A stretch of 64,000 bases of DNA from the NCBI GenBank assembly GCA_024234935.1, contig JACKNI010000001.1, positions 806,001 through 870,000 of the forward strand, read 5' to 3'. Of the stretch, positions 1 through 7,952 are shown in pieces. Source of the DNA: Chromatiales bacterium (GTDB lineage Bacteria > Pseudomonadota > Gammaproteobacteria > Steroidobacterales > GCA-2729495). Position numbers and translations under genes: made by a program. How positions within the stretch are numbered: position 1 is the first letter of the stretch; the number at the start of each line of letters is the position of its first letter. Below the pieces are notes generated by a model. The model ran no database searches and had not been told where the DNA came from. It saw nothing but the letters and a program-made list of their open reading frames with translations.

Positions 1-1
1 G

Positions 2-628
2 GGTGGCGGTGCCACCTGGGCAAGGCAGGCCGACGAGTTTTCCGCATTCGCCAACGCGCGCTTCCCGGTCAGCCCCTGGAGCGCGGCGAGTACAGCCCTG
101 CGGGCCGCCCTGTACAATCTCGCCACGCAACCGCTGGCTTTTGGAACGGTGGCACAACTGCCCTTTTTGCACATTGGCGAAACAAGGCTCAGAACGCTGC
201 CTGCGATTACTCGCCTGCCCCGACCATGGCTCGTACACGCCGCCCGGCAGCTGCAGGCACAGCAGTCCGCATGTGCCGCGCGCCGCGCACGCACCCTCGC
301 GATGGCCGAACTGATCCCTGCCAACAGATTCCGGATCCCGTCCGATGCCCTGCAGACAGCTGCCGATGAGGGGCTGAACAGACTGCCCGTCCTGTGCAGT
401 GACGCGGAGCAGGCCGAGTGGCTGATCAGCCGGGGCGCAGCACTGGGCATCTCGCCCATGTACGGCAGAACCCTTCCCGAGTTCCTGGGCATGAGCGCAG
501 CGGATGCAGCCCTGGCTTTCCCGGTTGCCTACCGCTTTTCACGGACCCTGGTGACGCTGCCAACACACGCACGCTGTGGTCCACCAACACGCCAGCGCCT
601 TCGGGAACTGCTCCGTGACGCGCAATAG
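2..628 (+). CDS. DegT/DnrJ/EryC1/StrS-type aminotransferase, C-terminal part (5' end outside window)
   Basis: The reading frame is open from the left edge to a TAG at 626-628, so only the C-terminal part (about 208 residues) is present. The end resembles the small domain of PLP-dependent sugar aminotransferases of the DegT/DnrJ family: a stretch RLPVLCSD, then a GISPMY segment, and the near-terminal LVTLPTH that matches the usual 'LxLPxH' of this family. The PLP-binding lysine would lie upstream of the window. The following O-antigen-ligase-like gene overlaps it by 14 bases if its GTG at 615 is used, so the two are probably cotranscribed. Family assignment rests on the C-terminal motif only; the substrate is unknown. 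Confidence 0.6.
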   Translation, partial: GGGATWARQADEFSAFANARFPVSPWSAASTALRAALYNLATQPLAFGTVAQLPFLHIGETRLRTLPAITRLPRPWLVHAARQLQAQQSACAARRARTLAMAELIPANRFRIPSDALQTAADEGLNRLPVLCSDAEQAEWLISRGAALGISPMYGRTLPEFLGMSAADAALAFPVAYRFSRTLVTLPTHARCGPPTRQRLRELLRDAQ

Positions 629-1895
629 GTCCCAGGGCAACAAGCGGCTGCCGGGCACCGTGCCGGACGAGGCAGCGCTGAAAGGCATGTATCTCGCCGT
701 TTTCGGCTACCTGTTTCTGACGTTTTCCCGCCTCCATGAATTTGTTCCGGCCCTGAAAATCATCCGGCCGCTGCAGTTTCTGACACTGATAGTCATCGTG
801 CTGTGGTTCAAGCACCGGCCACCGATGCCAAAAAACGAACCACTCATCCGCTGGCAACTGATCTTTCTCGGCGTCATGCTGATTGGCCTGCCCGTCGTGG
901 TGAACCACTTCTGGTGGCTGAACACGGTCGCGGACTTCGTCATGTATCTGGTTGTGTTCTCTGTCGGGCTCGTCGCCGTCTGCCGGTACGCCGTTTACCG
1001 GCAGAAAATCCTGCGTTTTCTGCTCCTTGCATTCCTTTTACTGGGCGTATGGGCTCTGACTCACAATGGCGTCGGTCCGCGGGATTGCTGGCTGGAGGAC
1101 GAAAATGACATTGCCGGTGTGTTCGTCGTCGGCGCCTGCCTCGCCTATGCCATGCGCACGGAATCACCGTCACGAAAATGGCGCTGGCTCGCCATTCTGA
1201 GCGGCGGCACCTGCCTCGCCGCACTGATTGCTACGGCCTCGCGGGGCGGCTTTGTCGCGCTGGTGGTAACCGTGGCAACCATCGCCCTGTTTTCCGGCAA
1301 GTTCATCCGCACCAGCATCGTCATCATCCTGATCGGCCTCGCCGCCCTGCCCTTTGTACCCGCCTCATACATCGGAGAAGTAAGCTCCATCGAAAGTGGT
1401 GCCGAGTCATATGGCAAGACCGAGGGACAGGAGATGGAACGCATCTATACCTGGCGGCGCAGCTGGGAAATGTTTCTCGAGAATCCGGTGATCGGCGTAG
1501 GTGCCGGCAACTTCTCCTGGGCCATCAGCAAGTTCGAATCAACCTACAAGGCGCGACTGCAACGTGGAAAACGACGGGCAATCGCCGGCCGTGCTGCGCA
1601 CTCGATCTACTTCACCCTGCTCCCGGAGCTGGGCGTGGCTGGCACCCTCGCCTATCTGATGATCATGATCAAGGCGGTCCGGCGTGCCCGCAATATGCTG
1701 CGTCTTCCTGCCCAGACACCGGAAGACGGCTCGATGCGCATGATTGCCCTGTTTGTCGGACCGGCAATCGTCGGCTACTCGGTCGCCGGCGTATTCATAT
1801 CGGTACTCTGGTACCCGATGCTATGGCTGCTTGTAAGCCTTGCCATCGTTCTGCATCTGCCAGCCGATACGGCCTCGGACGGGCCCCAGGGGTGA
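615..1895 (+). CDS. O-antigen ligase/polymerase-like membrane protein (Wzy_C domain), exosortase-A-locus type
   Basis: A protein of about 426 residues, almost all hydrophobic, with around ten predicted membrane segments. The central region carries the Wzy_C/ligase pattern: ASRGGFVALV in one helix and, later, RRSWEMFLENPVIGVGAG followed by an exterior loop with a conserved HSIYF. Such proteins polymerise or ligate lipid-linked glycans at the periplasmic face. The locus resembles those of exosortase A, where a ligase of this family is usual. The frame also allows GTG at 576 and ATG at 687; 615 is chosen because it overlaps the preceding stop only slightly. The stop (1893-1895) overlaps the GTG of the next gene by four bases, which indicates translational coupling. 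Glycan specificity cannot be read from sequence. Confidence 0.75.
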   Translation: MTRNRSQGNKRLPGTVPDEAALKGMYLAVFGYLFLTFSRLHEFVPALKIIRPLQFLTLIVIVLWFKHRPPMPKNEPLIRWQLIFLGVMLIGLPVVVNHFWWLNTVADFVMYLVVFSVGLVAVCRYAVYRQKILRFLLLAFLLLGVWALTHNGVGPRDCWLEDENDIAGVFVVGACLAYAMRTESPSRKWRWLAILSGGTCLAALIATASRGGFVALVVTVATIALFSGKFIRTSIVIILIGLAALPFVPASYIGEVSSIESGAESYGKTEGQEMERIYTWRRSWEMFLENPVIGVGAGNFSWAISKFESTYKARLQRGKRRAIAGRAAHSIYFTLLPELGVAGTLAYLMIMIKAVRRARNMLRLPAQTPEDGSMRMIALFVGPAIVGYSVAGVFISVLWYPMLWLLVSLAIVLHLPADTASDGPQG

Positions 1896-3025
1896 AGCAG
1901 CAGCCACTGCGGATATTGCATATCGCGTCCGGCGACCTGTGGGCCGGCGCCGAGGTTGCGATCTTTCATCTGGCCTGCGGGTTGGCTGCTGATGCCGATG
2001 TGCAAATCGGGATCGCGCTGCTGAACGATGGTGAGCTCGCGGCGCGTCTGCGCAGCGTCGGCATCCCCGTACATGTCTTCGATGAGCAGCGACACGGGAT
2101 CTCAAGCCTGCTCCTTCAGGTCCGCAACCTGATCCGGCGGCTCCAGCCACAGATCGTCCACACGCATCGCGGTAAGGAACACCTGCTGGGCGCGCTGGCA
2201 GCTGCGCTGGTTCCGGGATGCATATCGCTGCGCACCGTACATGGCGGCATAGAGACCCTTGCCGGACGGCGGCCCGGGTTCCGCGATGTGATCAGGCAGA
2301 AACTCGACCGGTTCGTCGCCGGATTTCAGCGTTGTGCGATCGCCGTTTCCGTGCCACTTGAAGCAGAACTCGGCAAGAGTCTGCCAGGAATGCCGATCCG
2401 CACGATCGTCAACGGCATCGACCGGAAGGCGATCCAGGCAGCGGCAGCACAGCCCTGCGGGCCTGTCACTCCAGGCCGCATCGGTATCTGCTTTTCCGGA
2501 CGACTCGTCGCGGTCAAGCGCGTGGATATCTTCCTGGCCGCCGCACGCACCGTGCTCGACGCGCATCCGGGACGCTATGTTTTTTATGTCATTGGCGACG
2601 GTCCGCTGCGCGCGCAACTTGAGGCACAGGCGCAAGAACTGCAATTGGGCAGCGATTGCATGTTCACCGGCTTTCTGCCGAATGCCCTGCCCCTGTTGAA
2701 CAGGATGGGGGTGCTGGTACTGACTTCCGACCATGAAGGCACGCCCATGGTCGCACTTGAAGCACTTGCCCTGGGTGTGCCCGTGGTTGCTCACGCGGTG
2801 GGTGGCCTGGTGCCGCTACTCGGTTCGGCGGCACAGGGAAAACTTGTCCGCAGCCAGGACCCAGCCGGGATCGCCAGGAGCATCATCGAAACCGCACCGC
2901 CAGACCGGCCGACGCCGGCGGAACGTCACAACCTGTTGCCGCCCGAATACCGGATAGAAAACTGTGTTGCCGCCCATCTCGCCCTGTATCGCGAGCTGCT
3001 GGCGGGGACCCCCAAACGCCGCTAA
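1892..3025 (+). CDS. Family 4 (GT-B) glycosyltransferase
   Basis: About 377 residues from a GTG that overlaps the preceding TGA (GTGA); the frame is open further upstream but that part is antisense-like noise inside the ligase gene. The N-terminal half begins LRILHIASGDLWAGAE, the Rossmann start typical of GT4 enzymes. The C-terminal half has FSGRLVAVKR, VIGDGPLRAQLE, the SDHEGTPMVALEALALG nucleotide-binding segment with an EGTP...E pattern, and GVPVVAHAVGG. It should transfer a sugar from a nucleotide donor to a lipid-linked acceptor on the cytoplasmic side. Its stop codon overlaps the stop of the convergent deacetylase gene, so there is no room for an intergenic terminator. Confidence 0.82.
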   Translation: MKQQPLRILHIASGDLWAGAEVAIFHLACGLAADADVQIGIALLNDGELAARLRSVGIPVHVFDEQRHGISSLLLQVRNLIRRLQPQIVHTHRGKEHLLGALAAALVPGCISLRTVHGGIETLAGRRPGFRDVIRQKLDRFVAGFQRCAIAVSVPLEAELGKSLPGMPIRTIVNGIDRKAIQAAAAQPCGPVTPGRIGICFSGRLVAVKRVDIFLAAARTVLDAHPGRYVFYVIGDGPLRAQLEAQAQELQLGSDCMFTGFLPNALPLLNRMGVLVLTSDHEGTPMVALEALALGVPVVAHAVGGLVPLLGSAAQGKLVRSQDPAGIARSIIETAPPDRPTPAERHNLLPPEYRIENCVAAHLALYRELLAGTPKRR

Positions 3026-4038
3026 CGCAAGCCTGCCACGCGCGCCAGGAAGCTCGCCCCGTCGGCCGCGATATCCTCATGAACCGACAATCGCCGCAGC
3101 AGATGGAGATCGCTCCGGGGCTGGTTCCAGCCTGGCACCGTCGTCACAGCCGCACGGTAGACGCTGCGCACGAGCGCCAGCGCCGCCGGCGAACAGTCGC
3201 CGTTCGGGTAGCAGAAAATATCCGCCGGCTGCCCGACCATCTGCTCCAGGTGGCGGCGCGATGCCCGCACCTCGTCTTCCAGCTGTACCGGCGTCAGCCC
3301 GGGCAATAGCCGCGTATGGCGTCGGCTGTGTGAACCGAACTGCACCAGCCCGGAGTCCCGCATCGCCAGGATTTCGGCCTCGTCGAGCAGATCGCGACTC
3401 CCCGCCTCAGCGACGGCCGGCACAAGGGCCTCCGCCGCATCAAGCAGGCTGATCATGGCCGCATCAGACTCGCTCTTGCAGGCGTCGATGACACGATCGA
3501 TTTGCGCGATATCGGGCGTACCGGCCGGTACAAAGCCGGCGCGCACCAGCAATGCCGACAACCTGGCCGGCAGCAACGCCAGATCGCTGCTACCGAGCCT
3601 GCCCAGCAGCTGCGCCAGCCGGTTTGGCCAGAACCGGTAACTGCTGCCAATGAAGTCGGTAACCAGAAACACCGTCGCTGGCACTCCCGCCGCGGCAAGG
3701 ACTGGCAGTCCATAATCGTAATTGTCACGCCAGCCATCATCGAAGGTGATGCAACAGGCGCGATCCGGCAGCGCGGCACCCGAGGCACGCAGGCTGAGCC
3801 AGTCGCCCAGCCCGATCAGCGTAAAGTGCTGCTTCAGCACGCGCAGCTGCATGGCCAGCGTATCCGGACTGACATACATGCCGGGCTGCTCGGTCAGCCG
3901 TGCGGGATGATCAGCCGGCAGAATGCGGTGGTAGGTCAGTATCGTGAGCGACGGTCGCGGCCGAGTTCGCCAGACCACGGGTGCTGCCAGACCGAGTGTG
4001 CGACGCAGAAGCCTCTTGATGCGTGTTCGGGGCATCAT
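3022..4038 (-). CDS. Polysaccharide deacetylase (NodB domain, carbohydrate esterase 4)
   Basis: About 338 residues. The catalytic pattern of the NodB fold is visible: LTILTYHRIL near the start, TFDDGW with the metal/base aspartates, and the H-x3-H metal pair in GSHSRRHTRLL. The enzyme would remove N-acetyl groups from an amino-sugar polymer. A second ATG lies directly after the first (4035). It begins two bases after the stop of the FemAB-like gene and so is probably the distal gene of the minus-strand operon 7740-3022. The frame is open upstream to 4110, but that part runs inside the FemAB coding region and is not part of the gene. There is no clear signal peptide, so the compartment is uncertain. 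Confidence 0.8.
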   Translation of the reverse strand: MMPRTRIKRLLRRTLGLAAPVVWRTRPRPSLTILTYHRILPADHPARLTEQPGMYVSPDTLAMQLRVLKQHFTLIGLGDWLSLRASGAALPDRACCITFDDGWRDNYDYGLPVLAAAGVPATVFLVTDFIGSSYRFWPNRLAQLLGRLGSSDLALLPARLSALLVRAGFVPAGTPDIAQIDRVIDACKSESDAAMISLLDAAEALVPAVAEAGSRDLLDEAEILAMRDSGLVQFGSHSRRHTRLLPGLTPVQLEDEVRASRRHLEQMVGQPADIFCYPNGDCSPAALALVRSVYRAAVTTVPGWNQPRSDLHLLRRLSVHEDIAADGASFLARVAGLR

Positions 4039-4040
4039 GA

Positions 4041-5093
4041 CTACCAGGGCAGTTTGGGACTGATCAGCGGGCCAAGCCAGTTGGCCATAGGCAACGGCAT
4101 CCGGCTCCATAGCCTGACCGCCAGCTCGAGACGGGAACGCCCGCCCTGCTGATCCGCAACCGCATCAACACCAGCCGGCGACCAGCAATGCCAGTGGAGC
4201 TGCACCGGCTTTGCACCCCACTGGCTCTTGAAGCGGTAGGTTCCCGCGTCCACGCTGCTGCGACCAAAATCGAAGGATGCGCAGCCCCGCGAGAGCGCAA
4301 GCTGCAGCAATTCCCAGTACAGGCGCATATTGATGGCCAGGCCCTTGACCTGCCCCAATGTTGCCGCCCACGGCACCTCCATGCCATCACGCCACTGCAC
4401 GAGGATCGCTCCGGCGACCGGCTTGCCGGCCAGGTAGATCACGACAACCGAAACACGTGATTCCAGGGCCGCGCAGACAGCTGCGAAAAAACGCAGCGGA
4501 TAGACCGGCGTACCGAGATCGCGCATCACACTGCAGAACACCGGATAGAAGTCCGCCAGCAACTCCGCACCACCGATCCGCACTTGCGGATTTTCCCGTT
4601 CAGCACGCCGGATCTGCGAGCGCAGCTTGGACCCCAGGCTCTTCTGCAGCTCTGCAATCGTATCCGGCAGTGGCAGAACCATCGACACCTTGTCGAGGCT
4701 TTGCGCCCAGCTGATCGCCGGCATTTGCCGCGCATGACGCAACAGGATGCGTGTCGCGCGACGCTCGCCGGCAAGTCGTTCAACGCCCTGCAGGAGTGCC
4801 GCAACGACCGCATCGTCGTCGGCCAGCACACCGCCATAGGTGCAAAACGGCAGCGAGCCCAGACAACGTGTCCACGGCACCAGCCGCTGCTCCACGACCG
4901 GCAGCACACCGCACAGTCGGCCATCGGCGCCACGCGCACCGAGAAAGAAGCTGCGTAAACCAAAGCTTGTCGTACCGATACGCACCGCCGCTGCCAGCTG
5001 CCATGCACTCGCATCCTTGTGGTCTGTCACATAGGCATCCCAGTCGCCAGGCGGCGTCTGCGCCGTGTCAACGGTCAGCGTGCCGGAACTCAC
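4041..5093 (-). CDS. FemAB/GNAT-fold protein, exosortase-A-system associated
   Basis: About 350 residues from a GTG at 5093 that overlaps the TGA of the upstream glycosyltransferase (GTGA). The frame stays open to 5687, but that extension is antisense-quality sequence within the glycosyltransferase. The protein has the two GNAT-like halves of the FemAB family: an N-terminal WDAYVTDH start and a C-terminal half with KSLGSKLRSQIRRAE, VVVIYLAGKPVAGAIL and FDFGRSSVDAGTYRFKSQWG, the last being the typical peptidoglycan-type acyltransferase ending. FemAB-like proteins are regular members of exosortase A (PEP-CTERM) polysaccharide loci. The reaction there is not established; aminoacyl transfer to a glycan or lipid is possible. 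Confidence 0.78.
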   Translation of the reverse strand: MSSGTLTVDTAQTPPGDWDAYVTDHKDASAWQLAAAVRIGTTSFGLRSFFLGARGADGRLCGVLPVVEQRLVPWTRCLGSLPFCTYGGVLADDDAVVAALLQGVERLAGERRATRILLRHARQMPAISWAQSLDKVSMVLPLPDTIAELQKSLGSKLRSQIRRAERENPQVRIGGAELLADFYPVFCSVMRDLGTPVYPLRFFAAVCAALESRVSVVVIYLAGKPVAGAILVQWRDGMEVPWAATLGQVKGLAINMRLYWELLQLALSRGCASFDFGRSSVDAGTYRFKSQWGAKPVQLHWHCWSPAGVDAVADQQGGRSRLELAVRLWSRMPLPMANWLGPLISPKLPW

Positions 5094-6211
5094 CGCGCCG
5101 AGGGCTCCCAGGTAACGATCCGGCGACCACGCAAAAAGGCAATGCCGGCTGCCGCCAGCGCAAGATTCACCTGTACGAAGAAGTAACCGAGGCGCAGCAG
5201 CACAAAACGCTGCAGTACGGGCACCCAGTGACAGAGGGTAACCAGCACATAGCCGAGCAGCTGCACGCCAAGTGCGATGGCAAAAAACCGGCTCTGCGGT
5301 GCGAGCCAGGCCGAGCAGACCAGCAGCAGCAGCATGCACCACGGCACCAGCCAGCGCATGAGCTTGTGCCCCCACACCTGGAATGAAAACCAGCCGTAGC
5401 GAAACGGATTCAGCACCTCTCTCAGACGAGCCATGGCGGTCATGCCGCGCACCGCGGTACGAATCTTGCGCGCGTACTCCTTGCCCGGATCCTTGATGTC
5501 GCGATAGATGCCGACCATCCGCGGATCCGAGATCGCGCGGGTCCCGGCGCGCACCGCATACAGCGCACAGGCAAAGTCGCTGGGGATGCCCGCATCCCAT
5601 CCGCCAAGGATCGAACGCCGAATGGCAAAAAAGGAGCCACTCAGGCCAACCAGCCCCGCCCGTGCGGATTCGAGCCGGCGCAACCACATTTCATATTTCA
5701 CGTAGGCGCCTTCACCGACCACGCTGCCATCGGCGCTGACAAACCGGTCTTCACTTGATACCGCGCCAACGGACGGATCTGACAGATCCTCGACCAGCAC
5801 GCGAATACTCCCGGCCGGCAGGTCCGTACCGGCATCCGAGAACACCAGTATTTCGCCTCTGGATGCCGCGATTGCCAGGCCCTGCGCAAACTCCTTGCCG
5901 CGGCGCTCATCGGAGCGCACCAGCTTCACTCCGCGCAGCGCATATTCAGCAACGATGGCATCGGAATCGTCATCAGACGCATCCGAGCAGACGATGATCT
6001 CGATATCCGGGTAGTCGAGCTCAAGCGCATTATCGAGCTTGTGACGCAGGCGCCGGCCTTCATTCCGGCAAGCGATGATCAGCGAAACCGGCGGCATGAA
6101 CGCCGGGGATCCGCGTACCGGCGGACGCGCCGGAACCAGTCTCAACAACAGCGGATAAAGCGCATAGCTGTACGCGCAGCCAAAAACTGCCAGCCAGAAC
6201 AGCGTGCGCAA
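5090..6211 (-). CDS. Family 2 glycosyltransferase with membrane anchors
   Basis: About 373 residues. There is an N-terminal membrane segment, then the GT-A core: VSLIIACRNEG, IIVCSDASDDDSD, a DxD-type motif in FSDAGTDLPAG and SSEDRF further on. Three to four hydrophobic C-terminal segments start with LMRWLVPWCMLLLL. This is the processive or semi-processive GT2 layout used for chain elongation at the inner membrane. The start is TTG at 6211, since no ATG or GTG fits in frame between the preceding stop (6222-6224) and the conserved N-terminal helix; the ten-base gap carries only a weak AGG. It sits between the Wza-like exporter and the FemAB-like gene in one operon. Confidence 0.8.
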   Translation of the reverse strand: MRTLFWLAVFGCAYSYALYPLLLRLVPARPPVRGSPAFMPPVSLIIACRNEGRRLRHKLDNALELDYPDIEIIVCSDASDDDSDAIVAEYALRGVKLVRSDERRGKEFAQGLAIAASRGEILVFSDAGTDLPAGSIRVLVEDLSDPSVGAVSSEDRFVSADGSVVGEGAYVKYEMWLRRLESARAGLVGLSGSFFAIRRSILGGWDAGIPSDFACALYAVRAGTRAISDPRMVGIYRDIKDPGKEYARKIRTAVRGMTAMARLREVLNPFRYGWFSFQVWGHKLMRWLVPWCMLLLLVCSAWLAPQSRFFAIALGVQLLGYVLVTLCHWVPVLQRFVLLRLGYFFVQVNLALAAAGIAFLRGRRIVTWEPSAR

Positions 6212-6221
6212 CGCGCCGTGC

Positions 6222-6833
6222 CTAGAACCAGGTCTGGGGGATAACGATCACGTCGCCCGGCTTGAGTAGCAGGTTCTGGTCCAGGTCACCTGAATCGAGC
6301 AGGTCGCCGACCCGGATCTTTGTCTTTGACTCCTTGCCGTTTTCAGTGCGGATCAGTACGGCGCGGTTGGGTGCCGCAAACTCGGTCAGTCCGCCGACCG
6401 CGAGCAGCGCATCGAGCACACGCAGTCCGGCATGGTAGGGCACGCCGCTCGGCCGTGTGACCTGGCCAATCACCTGCACCTGACTGAGCGCCCCGACCGC
6501 CTGACTGACGATCACACTGACTTTCGGCGTACGTATGTAAACCGCCAGAGCGGTTTCAAGGTCTGACGCCAGCTGCGCCGGCGTCTTGCCAACCGTCACG
6601 GTATCCCCGACCAGCGGCGTGGAAATCCGTCCATCCGGCCGCACCGGCACCGTCACCGACAGCTCCGGATTCTGCCAGACGAAGATCTGCAGGGTATCGC
6701 CCGGGCCGATCAGATAGTCCGCACTGACCACGGAAGCAGCCGGGGCAGGCGCTTCAGCCGAAGTCTGGGCCAGCGCCGGCTGTACGAGGAGGCTCGTGAT
6801 CAGCAAGGCACAGATTGACTTGAACAGCGACAT
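6222..6833 (-). CDS. Wza-like polysaccharide export protein (Poly_export + SLBB), exosortase-A-locus type
   Basis: A protein of 203 residues. A Sec-type signal peptide (LFKSICALLITSLLVQPALA) is followed by the Poly_export domain beginning YLIGPGDTLQIFVWQNPELS, and an SLBB segment around VIGQVTRPSGVPYHAGLRVLDAL. The C-terminus is VIVIPQTWF. It should form the outer-membrane/periplasmic exit of the exopolysaccharide. It lacks the C-terminal barrel helix of E. coli Wza, as is usual for the short versions. The ATG at 6833 is chosen because AAGGAG stands at ideal distance before it; an ATG at 6848 lies upstream of that ribosome-binding site. The gene follows the deacetylase after 43 bases. Confidence 0.83.
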   Translation of the reverse strand: MSLFKSICALLITSLLVQPALAQTSAEAPAPAASVVSADYLIGPGDTLQIFVWQNPELSVTVPVRPDGRISTPLVGDTVTVGKTPAQLASDLETALAVYIRTPKVSVIVSQAVGALSQVQVIGQVTRPSGVPYHAGLRVLDALLAVGGLTEFAAPNRAVLIRTENGKESKTKIRVGDLLDSGDLDQNLLLKPGDVIVIPQTWF

Positions 6834-6876
6834 GGAAAACTCCTTCATGGGACTGAACACGGAGGTGTGCAGCATA

Positions 6877-7740
6877 CTACTCCGAAGCGGAGAGCAGTCC
6901 TTCTGCCACCAGGCATTCGCGCATGGTACTGAAGCGAAAGTCGGCCAGCAGCTGCTCAAGGCGCGGCAGGGTACGGTGCAGATTGAGGTAGTGCCGGAAC
7001 CGCGACCGCCACCCGGCATCGGCGATCCGTGGCTGCTCCGGATCAACTTCCCAGGGGTGCAGATAGAACACCACGGGCCGCCCCTGTGCCCGGACCCGAC
7101 TCAGGCCCCAGCGCGTCAGGCCGTAGGGGAACAGGCGAAAATACCCGCCACCGGCCATCGGAATGTTCTGGCCAAACACCTCGACAGCAGTGAGCGGATA
7201 TTCGACCAGCGTTCTGCCTTCCGGCGTCGTCAGCCGGTGCGGAACGGTCTGTGCGTCCGGAATGCCATAGCGATCATGACGCACGGGAAAAATACTCGAG
7301 TCATATTCAAAGCCCTCCTCCTTCAGGATATCGAGGGCCCACAGCGAATCGCGGGTAATCGAATAGGTTGCGGCACGATAGCCGGTAACCGCCACCTGCC
7401 CGAGGTCCTCCAGCAGCCGCTTGCTGTCGCGGGTTTCCTGGCGGAATACCGCCGGTGTCTGCGTCACGATGCGCTGATGACTCATGCCGTGGGATGCCAG
7501 CTCGTGCCCGCGGGCCACGATCGAGCGCACGAGTTCTGGATGACGTACGGCAATCCAGCCGAGAACAAAAAAGGTACCGTGGACCTGATGCCGGTCGAGC
7601 AGGTCGAGCAGCCGACCGGTATTGGCCACCACACGCGAGCCAAAGCTGTCCCAGTCCGACGGGTCGATTACCCTTGAAAACGCATCGACCTGGAAATAGT
7701 CCTCGACATCGACGGTAAATGCACAGGGTGGTGAAGTCAT
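6877..7740 (-). CDS. Exosortase-A-associated polysaccharide deacetylase (NodB + DUF3473)
   Basis: 287 residues. The start FTVDVEDYFQ holds the conserved D-V-E-D of this subgroup. SHGMSHQRI gives the H-x3-H metal ligands, and the C-terminal part (GGGYFRLFPY ... YLHPWEVDPEQPR) matches the DUF3473 extension found in deacetylases of exosortase A loci. It should deacetylate amino sugars of the exopolysaccharide. It is the first gene of a minus-strand operon (deacetylase, exporter, GT2, FemAB-like, second deacetylase) and is divergent from the chain-length gene, with a CRP-like palindrome in the 212-base gap. The frame continues upstream of 7740, but that sequence lies in the regulatory region. Confidence 0.87.
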   Translation of the reverse strand: MTSPPCAFTVDVEDYFQVDAFSRVIDPSDWDSFGSRVVANTGRLLDLLDRHQVHGTFFVLGWIAVRHPELVRSIVARGHELASHGMSHQRIVTQTPAVFRQETRDSKRLLEDLGQVAVTGYRAATYSITRDSLWALDILKEEGFEYDSSIFPVRHDRYGIPDAQTVPHRLTTPEGRTLVEYPLTAVEVFGQNIPMAGGGYFRLFPYGLTRWGLSRVRAQGRPVVFYLHPWEVDPEQPRIADAGWRSRFRHYLNLHRTLPRLEQLLADFRFSTMRECLVAEGLLSASE

Positions 7741-7834
7741 GCAGACCTGCTCAATTGAAACAGCGAACCCTCTTCCGGGGCCTGGCCCGATACTGTAGCT
7801 GCTTATGCCCCGTCTGCCACGCCCGATGGAGTGT

Positions 7835-7854
7835 GGTGTGAACTGCATCACACC
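7835..7854. promoter_or_regulatory. Perfect CRP/Clp/Vfr-type palindrome in the divergent exopolysaccharide promoter region
   Basis: Two 7-base arms, GGTGTGA and TCACACC, are separated by six bases. This contains the exact TGTGA-N6-TCACA core of the cAMP receptor protein family. It sits in the 212-base gap between the divergent deacetylase (starts 7740) and chain-length gene (starts 7953), about 95 and 100 bases from the two start codons, so it could act on both operons. I see no convincing -35/-10 pair beside it. Confidence 0.6.
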
Positions 7855-7952
7855 GTTCGCAGCGGTGCGGGTGCAGCCGGCGAGCCTTACGCCGCATCCA
7901 TTCACGGTGTCCAGATGATAGGCTAGGCGGCACAGATGGAGCACTACAGCGA

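Noticed and set aside
1178..1891. In-frame extension of the glycosyltransferase into the ligase gene
   Set aside because: The sequence is out-of-frame noise of the ligase gene; the GT4 fold begins right after the GTG at 1892.
5094..5687. Upstream extension of the FemAB-like frame
   Set aside because: The extension overlaps the conserved glycosyltransferase core in another frame, and the GTG at 5093 with a GTGA overlap is the natural start.
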